In this document: piece by piece, positions 60,528 through 64,000 of the stretch
Layout of the letters: the number at the start of each line of letters is the position of its first letter
Numbering within the stretch: position 1 is the first letter of the stretch
Source: Paludibacteraceae bacterium
Lineage (GTDB): Bacteria > Bacteroidota > Bacteroidia > Bacteroidales > Paludibacteraceae
Length of the DNA: 64,000 nt
Direction: 5' to 3'
Assembly: GCA_017509715.1 (NCBI GenBank)
Contig: JAFWOU010000018.1
Span: forward strand, 59,400-123,399
Position numbers and translations under genes: made by a program
Notes under the pieces: generated by a model
Database searches by the model: none
What the model saw: only the letters and a program-made list of their open reading frames with translations
Told to the model about the DNA's origin: nothing

Positions 60528-63025
60528 TGGACGAATCGACTACCAGACGCAAGAAAATTGATCCTGCCCTCTATGCCGTAGGATGGGAGCAAGTACCCGA
60601 ATCCGAGATACTCAACGAGCAACGAGCATACCTCATTGCTCCGGGTCGCGTGGAGAAACTTTCCGTCAACCGCCACCCGAAGAAGGTGGACTATATCCTG
60701 GAGTACCGGGGTATCAAGCTCGCCGTCATCGAAGCCAAGGCCGACGAGCATCCTGTCGAGATAGGTATCGCGCAAGCGAAACAATATGCCGAAATGCTCC
60801 AGATACGCTATGCGTATTCCACCAACGGCGACCAGATCTATTTTATCGATATGGGCGTCCGTGACGCGTCCGGTAACTACGTCGTCCCTTCCACCGAAGG
60901 CCTCGTGGATAAGTTTCCCACGCCGCAGGAGTTGTGGCTCATGACCTATCCGGATGTTAATGAGTGGCGCGATAAGTTCAACCTCCTGCCCTTCAACCTC
61001 GGCGGTGGTCGTACACCTCGTTACTATCAGGTCAATGCCGTCAACAACGTCCTCAATGCTGTAGCGCGTGATCAAAACCGCATCCTCCTCACCATGGCTA
61101 CCGGTACGGGTAAGACCTACGTCGCCTTCCAGATATGCTGGAAACTCTTCCAGACCAATTGGAACAAGCGCCACGATGGTAAGAAACCCCGTATCCTCTT
61201 TATCGCCGACCGTAACGTCCTGGCCAACCAAGCCTCCAACGATTTCGAGCAGTTCAACGAGGATGCGATGGTGCGTATCAATCCCGACTACCTCCATAAG
61301 CACGGCAAAGAGGTGCCTAAGTCGCGCCATCTCTATTTCACGATCTTCCAGACCTTTATGTCCGAGGATGAGTCCGGTCGGTCCTACTACAAGCAGTACC
61401 CCGCCGACTTCTTCGACTTCATTATCATCGACGAGTGCCACCGTGGCGGTGCCAACGATGAGAGCCAATGGCGCGAACTGATGGACTATTTCTCCGACGC
61501 TTACCAGCTCGGTATGACCGCTACGCCGCGACGCGCAGAGAATGCCAATACCTATCGCTATTTTGGCGAGCCGGTCTATTCCTATTCCCTCAAGCAGGGC
61601 ATCGAGGACGGTTATCTGACCCCCTTCCGCGTATGTATCTCCGAGAGTAATATCGATACCTACCAGTACGATCCCTCCGATGATGTAGAGGGCGACATTG
61701 ACCCCAACAAGGTCTATACCGAGAAGGATTTTTACAATGGCGATATAGAGATGCGTGCCCGCGATGTGCACCGCGTCGAGGAGTTGCTCAGCCAAATCAA
61801 TCCCAACGACAAGACCATCGTCTTCTGCGCTACCCAAGCCCATGCCGCTATCATCTGCTCGCTCATCAATCAGCGCAAGACCAACCCCGCGCCCGACTAC
61901 TGCAAACGTGTTACGGCTGACGATGGCGCCGAGGGAGATAAAGACCTTAAGCATTTCCAGAACAACGAGCGAACCATCCCCACCATCCTCACCACCTCGC
62001 AGAAACTATCTACCGGCGTGGATGCACGCAATGTGCGAAATATCGTCCTCATGCGTCCTATCAACAATATCGTGGAGTTCAAGCAGATCATCGGTCGCGG
62101 TACGCGCCTCTTTGATGATAAGTTCTTCTTCACCATCTACGACTTCGTAGGTGCTAACAAGAATTTCAAGGATGCCGAGTGGGACGGCGATCCCTTCTGC
62201 CCGATATGCGGCAACTATCCCTGTACCTGCAATAAGCATAAGCCCTGCCCCAAATGCGGTCAGTACCCCTGCGTTTGCGAGAAACTTCCGCCTACGCCGC
62301 CCGAGCCATGCCCCGTATGCGGACATCTGCCGTGTACATGTGAAGGAGGTCAACCGAAGAAGAAGATACGCGTCCGTCTGTCTGAGAAGCGTGAGTTAGC
62401 GCTTCGAACCGAATGGACCGAGACCTTCTATTTCGGCGACGAATTGATAACCCTCGATGAGTTTGTTCGTAAACTGTTCGGTCAACTACCTATGTTCTTC
62501 AATAGCCCGGAAGACTTGCGCACCCAGTGGCAAAACCCGCAAACCCGTCAGGAGCTCCTCGACCAACTCGCCCGCGAAGGCTTCGTAGAGGAGAAACTCG
62601 ATATGGTGCGTCGTATCATGGGCTGCGAGAATTGCGACCTATATGATATCCTGGCTTTCCTGGCCTACGAGACTACGCCGCTCGAACGGGCGCGCCGTGT
62701 GGAACTGGTTCGCCAAGACTATTATCCCAACCTCTCTCTGCCGGTACAGCAACTCGTGGACTTCCTCATGCAGCAGTACGTCAACAATGGCTACAAGGAG
62801 ATGGCCGAGGATCACCTGTCCACACTCCTGAAGATGAAGTACGGTTCGCCTTTCGATGCTACACAACAGCTGCATATGCCTATCCCTGAGATACGCGATA
62901 CCTACTTCGAGTTCCAGAAACAACTCTATAAATACTCCGGACCGCATAAGGGAGGTATTACGCTCAATATCTACGAAAACGGCTCTACCTATATCGATAA
63001 GAGCATACATTTGAACGAAAAATAG
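60527..63025 (+). CDS. hsdR: Type I restriction endonuclease subunit with a Cys-rich insertion
   Basis: 832 residues, EcoEI-like. Nuclease core with LEYRGIKLAVIEAKADEHP (E-x-K), SF2 motor motifs TMATGTGKT, DECHRG, MTATPRR and QIIGRGTRLF, and a C-terminal helical domain for HsdM binding. Between motor and C-domain (about residues 557-605) stand three CPxCGxxPCxC units: CPICGNYPCTC, CPKCGQYPCVC, CPVCGHLPCTC, probably a zinc-binding module. ATP-driven translocation and cleavage are family knowledge; the role of the cysteine units is unknown. Confidence 0.94.
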   Translation: MDESTTRRKKIDPALYAVGWEQVPESEILNEQRAYLIAPGRVEKLSVNRHPKKVDYILEYRGIKLAVIEAKADEHPVEIGIAQAKQYAEMLQIRYAYSTNGDQIYFIDMGVRDASGNYVVPSTEGLVDKFPTPQELWLMTYPDVNEWRDKFNLLPFNLGGGRTPRYYQVNAVNNVLNAVARDQNRILLTMATGTGKTYVAFQICWKLFQTNWNKRHDGKKPRILFIADRNVLANQASNDFEQFNEDAMVRINPDYLHKHGKEVPKSRHLYFTIFQTFMSEDESGRSYYKQYPADFFDFIIIDECHRGGANDESQWRELMDYFSDAYQLGMTATPRRAENANTYRYFGEPVYSYSLKQGIEDGYLTPFRVCISESNIDTYQYDPSDDVEGDIDPNKVYTEKDFYNGDIEMRARDVHRVEELLSQINPNDKTIVFCATQAHAAIICSLINQRKTNPAPDYCKRVTADDGAEGDKDLKHFQNNERTIPTILTTSQKLSTGVDARNVRNIVLMRPINNIVEFKQIIGRGTRLFDDKFFFTIYDFVGANKNFKDAEWDGDPFCPICGNYPCTCNKHKPCPKCGQYPCVCEKLPPTPPEPCPVCGHLPCTCEGGQPKKKIRVRLSEKRELALRTEWTETFYFGDELITLDEFVRKLFGQLPMFFNSPEDLRTQWQNPQTRQELLDQLAREGFVEEKLDMVRRIMGCENCDLYDILAFLAYETTPLERARRVELVRQDYYPNLSLPVQQLVDFLMQQYVNNGYKEMAEDHLSTLLKMKYGSPFDATQQLHMPIPEIRDTYFEFQKQLYKYSGPHKGGITLNIYENGSTYIDKSIHLNEK

Positions 63026-63033
63026 CATTTTTA

Positions 63034-63065
63034 TTTGCATATTTCAATTAAAAGCTGTAATTTTG
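63034..63065 (+). promoter_or_regulatory. Promoter of the structured leader / small gene
   Basis: -33 TTTG (63034-63037), 20 bp spacer CATATTTC...AAAAGCTG, -7 TAATTTTG (63058-63065). Confidence 0.85.
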
Positions 63066-63070
63066 CAGTC

Positions 63071-63259
63071 GCTTACGTCGCTTACCGACGTTAAACAGAA
63101 GGACATAGATATCCGTTAGGCATATTTTCTTTACAAGCAAGTCGGCAAAACTTTACACGAAGAAAAGAAATATGTCCCATTTACCTTTGCGTAGGTACGT
63201 GGGGCTTCTTCGTGAGTTCGCCGACTTTGCTTGTAGCCCCACGCGCCTATGCTTTTTTT
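63071..63259 (+). promoter_or_regulatory. Structured RNA leader with complementary hairpin loops
   Basis: H0: ACGTCG/CGACGT at 63075-63091. H1: arms 63121-63132 and 63164-63174, loop 63133-63163. H2 (terminator): arms 63189-63206 and 63235-63252, loop 63207-63234, then seven Ts. Loop 1 and loop 2 are complementary from edge to edge: 63133-63146 with 63220-63234 (one bulge), 63156-63163 with 63207-63214 (8 of 8), and AACT with AGTT in the middle. So either both hairpins form (terminated, possibly with kissing loops) or the loops pair as a long duplex that opens the terminator. No known riboswitch class is recognised. It could also be an independent small RNA of about 185 nt. Confidence 0.7.
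63189..63259 (+). terminator. Strong intrinsic terminator within the leader
   Basis: 18 bp stem with a single A-C mismatch and two G-T wobbles, 28 nt loop, followed by TTTTTTT; lies 13 bp before the downstream ATG. Confidence 0.88.
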
Positions 63260-63271
63260 GAGACGCTTAGT

Positions 63272-63703
63272 ATGAGTACTAAAAACTACTTCGCCCCTGG
63301 CTCGAACTACTACGACCACCATCGTGAAATCACTTTCAACAACCCCGGCGCCAACGCCGTCGATCTGCTCCGTGCTGCCTTGGCCGAAGATGTTGAACCG
63401 ATACAGGCAGAGCCTGTGCAGTCGCCCTCCGGCGAGTTATTCAAATATATACATGTAGCGGTCACCTCCGAGGATGAACGCCTCCAGATACATCGCATGG
63501 TCTCTAATATCGTCCACCTCCCTAAGATGCAACAGGTATGCGATGAACTATACAAACTTATGAAGAACAAAAAGGTTCTTTGTTCCATCAATCCTGATTC
63601 TATGTTAGTAGAACTGCGTCGTATGGGGCTCCCGGACGCTAGTCAAGAAGGATTCTCCGACAAGAATTTTTCTCACTACTACAAGGCTCCTAAACTGGAT
63701 TAA
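63272..63703 (+). CDS. Small protein of unknown function behind the RNA leader
   Basis: 143 residues, soluble, no signal peptide: MSTKNYFAPGSNYYDHHREI then a Glu/Pro-rich linker and a helical C-terminal half (QIHRMVSNIVHLPKMQQVCD, YKLMKNKKVL). An in-frame start 60 bp earlier lies inside the terminator hairpin and is rejected. I do not recognise the family. Its expression should depend on read-through of the leader terminator. Followed by its own terminator. Confidence 0.65.
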   Translation: MSTKNYFAPGSNYYDHHREITFNNPGANAVDLLRAALAEDVEPIQAEPVQSPSGELFKYIHVAVTSEDERLQIHRMVSNIVHLPKMQQVCDELYKLMKNKKVLCSINPDSMLVELRRMGLPDASQEGFSDKNFSHYYKAPKLD

Positions 63704-63726
63704 ACATTCCTATTCATATTCGCACC

Positions 63727-63754
63727 AATAGCACCTTTTCGGGTGCTATTTTTG
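63727..63754 (+). terminator. Intrinsic terminator
   Basis: AATAGCACC / GGGTGCTATT with a TTTTC loop and a T-run. Confidence 0.9.
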
Positions 63755-63768
63755 TTTGTGCTCATTAG

Positions 63769-63800
63769 CAATCTTTAGCAATCATTAGCAATTATTAGAT
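63769..63800. repeat. Short repeat, ATTAGCAATC family
   Basis: Three to four CATTAGCAAT/TTTAGCAATC units. Confidence 0.8.
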
Positions 63801-63859
63801 TCTATGAGAAATCATTAGGAGCTCCTTCTAAATCTTCCTCTTAATCAACCTTTTATCCC

Positions 63860-63867
63860 TACCTTTG
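63860..63867 (+). promoter_or_regulatory. Probable -7 box for the last gene
   Basis: TACCTTTG; no clear TTTG at -33. The leader downstream has CTCTCGCGGTGAGAG and CCCTCCGGAGGG hairpins. Confidence 0.5.
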
Positions 63868-63933
63868 CACCGCCTTTCGGAAAAAGACAGCCTCTCGCGG
63901 TGAGAGAATCTTAACCCTCCGGAGGGCGGTGAT

Positions 63934-64000
63934 ATGAATATACTAAATCTTGAGACAATCAAATTGATCGGTAACGGCGTGTTGGATGCAAAGCATGTAG
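63934..64000 (+). CDS. 5' end of an unidentified gene
   Basis: ATG plus 21 open codons (MNILNLETIKLIGNGVLDAK) running off the window. Not recognised from this fragment. Confidence 0.5.
   Translation, partial: MNILNLETIKLIGNGVLDAKHV

Noticed and set aside
63182..63189. Second promoter (TACCTTTG) inside the leader
   Set aside because: No TTTG at the -33 distance; transcription would start within the terminator stem.
63071..63259. 6S RNA, tmRNA, SRP RNA or RNase P RNA
   Set aside because: Size would suit 6S, but the single long bulged rod of 6S is not seen, and none of the tmRNA, SRP or RNase P signature sequences is present.
1..64000. Insertion sequences or prophage
   Set aside because: No transposase, integrase or phage structural gene is readable in any frame.

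Overview
The window is a chromosomal segment of a Bacteroidota (Bacteroidales-type) bacterium. Evidence: promoters of the form TTTG - 20 bp - TANNTTTG instead of sigma70 boxes; a SusC/SusD pair with a DUF4960-type glycan-binding lipoprotein; a fused MurF-alanine racemase gene; DUF4293; and a membrane-anchored AraC regulator beside a giant secreted protein. Base composition is near balanced, with AT-rich islands in hsdS and one secreted-protein gene.

Layout. 1-25 kb is housekeeping: the end of a RapZ-like kinase gene, a MurU-like nucleotidyltransferase, tRNA-Lys(CTT), class I fumarase, a peptidase-less M23 relative, dxr, rseP, a WbpD-like acetyltransferase, DUF4293, mscS, rlmN, glyA, rlmH, then the leftward run dxs-trkA-trkH-SGNH-MBOAT-coaE, then a short murF-alr fusion, an orphan ABC ATPase and thrS. 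25-39 kb holds a membrane AraC regulator, a giant secreted protein (about 3,390 residues if its frameshift is repaired), a small C-terminally anchored protein and an AAA/DUF4143 ATPase. 39-56.5 kb is a fructan (levan/inulin type) utilisation locus: a one-protein periplasmic-sensor/AraC regulator, SusC, SusD, DUF4960 binding protein, three GH32-type enzymes interleaved with two related secreted proteins, an MFS sugar transporter and fructokinase. 56.6-64 kb carries a retropepsin-like protease, a Sel1-like gene behind a C10 tract, a type I restriction-modification operon (hsdM-hsdS-hsdR), and a small gene behind an elaborate RNA leader.

Two things stand out. First, many families of short (7-8 bp unit) degenerate tandem repeats lie between genes and also inside conserved genes (murU-like, dxs x4, thrS, murF-alr, ABC ATPase, rlmN, fructokinase, the fructan regulator), where they keep the reading frame and add hydrophilic peptides. 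One family forms the signal-peptide core of three consecutive fructan-locus lipoproteins when read in the other orientation. Repeats also supply a start codon and a C-terminal tail. Second, the leader at 63.07-63.26 kb contains two hairpins whose 28-31 nt loops are complementary to each other, the second being a strong intrinsic terminator. This looks like a bistable RNA switch or kissing-loop element.

All protein names rest on motif recognition by eye; no database search was run.
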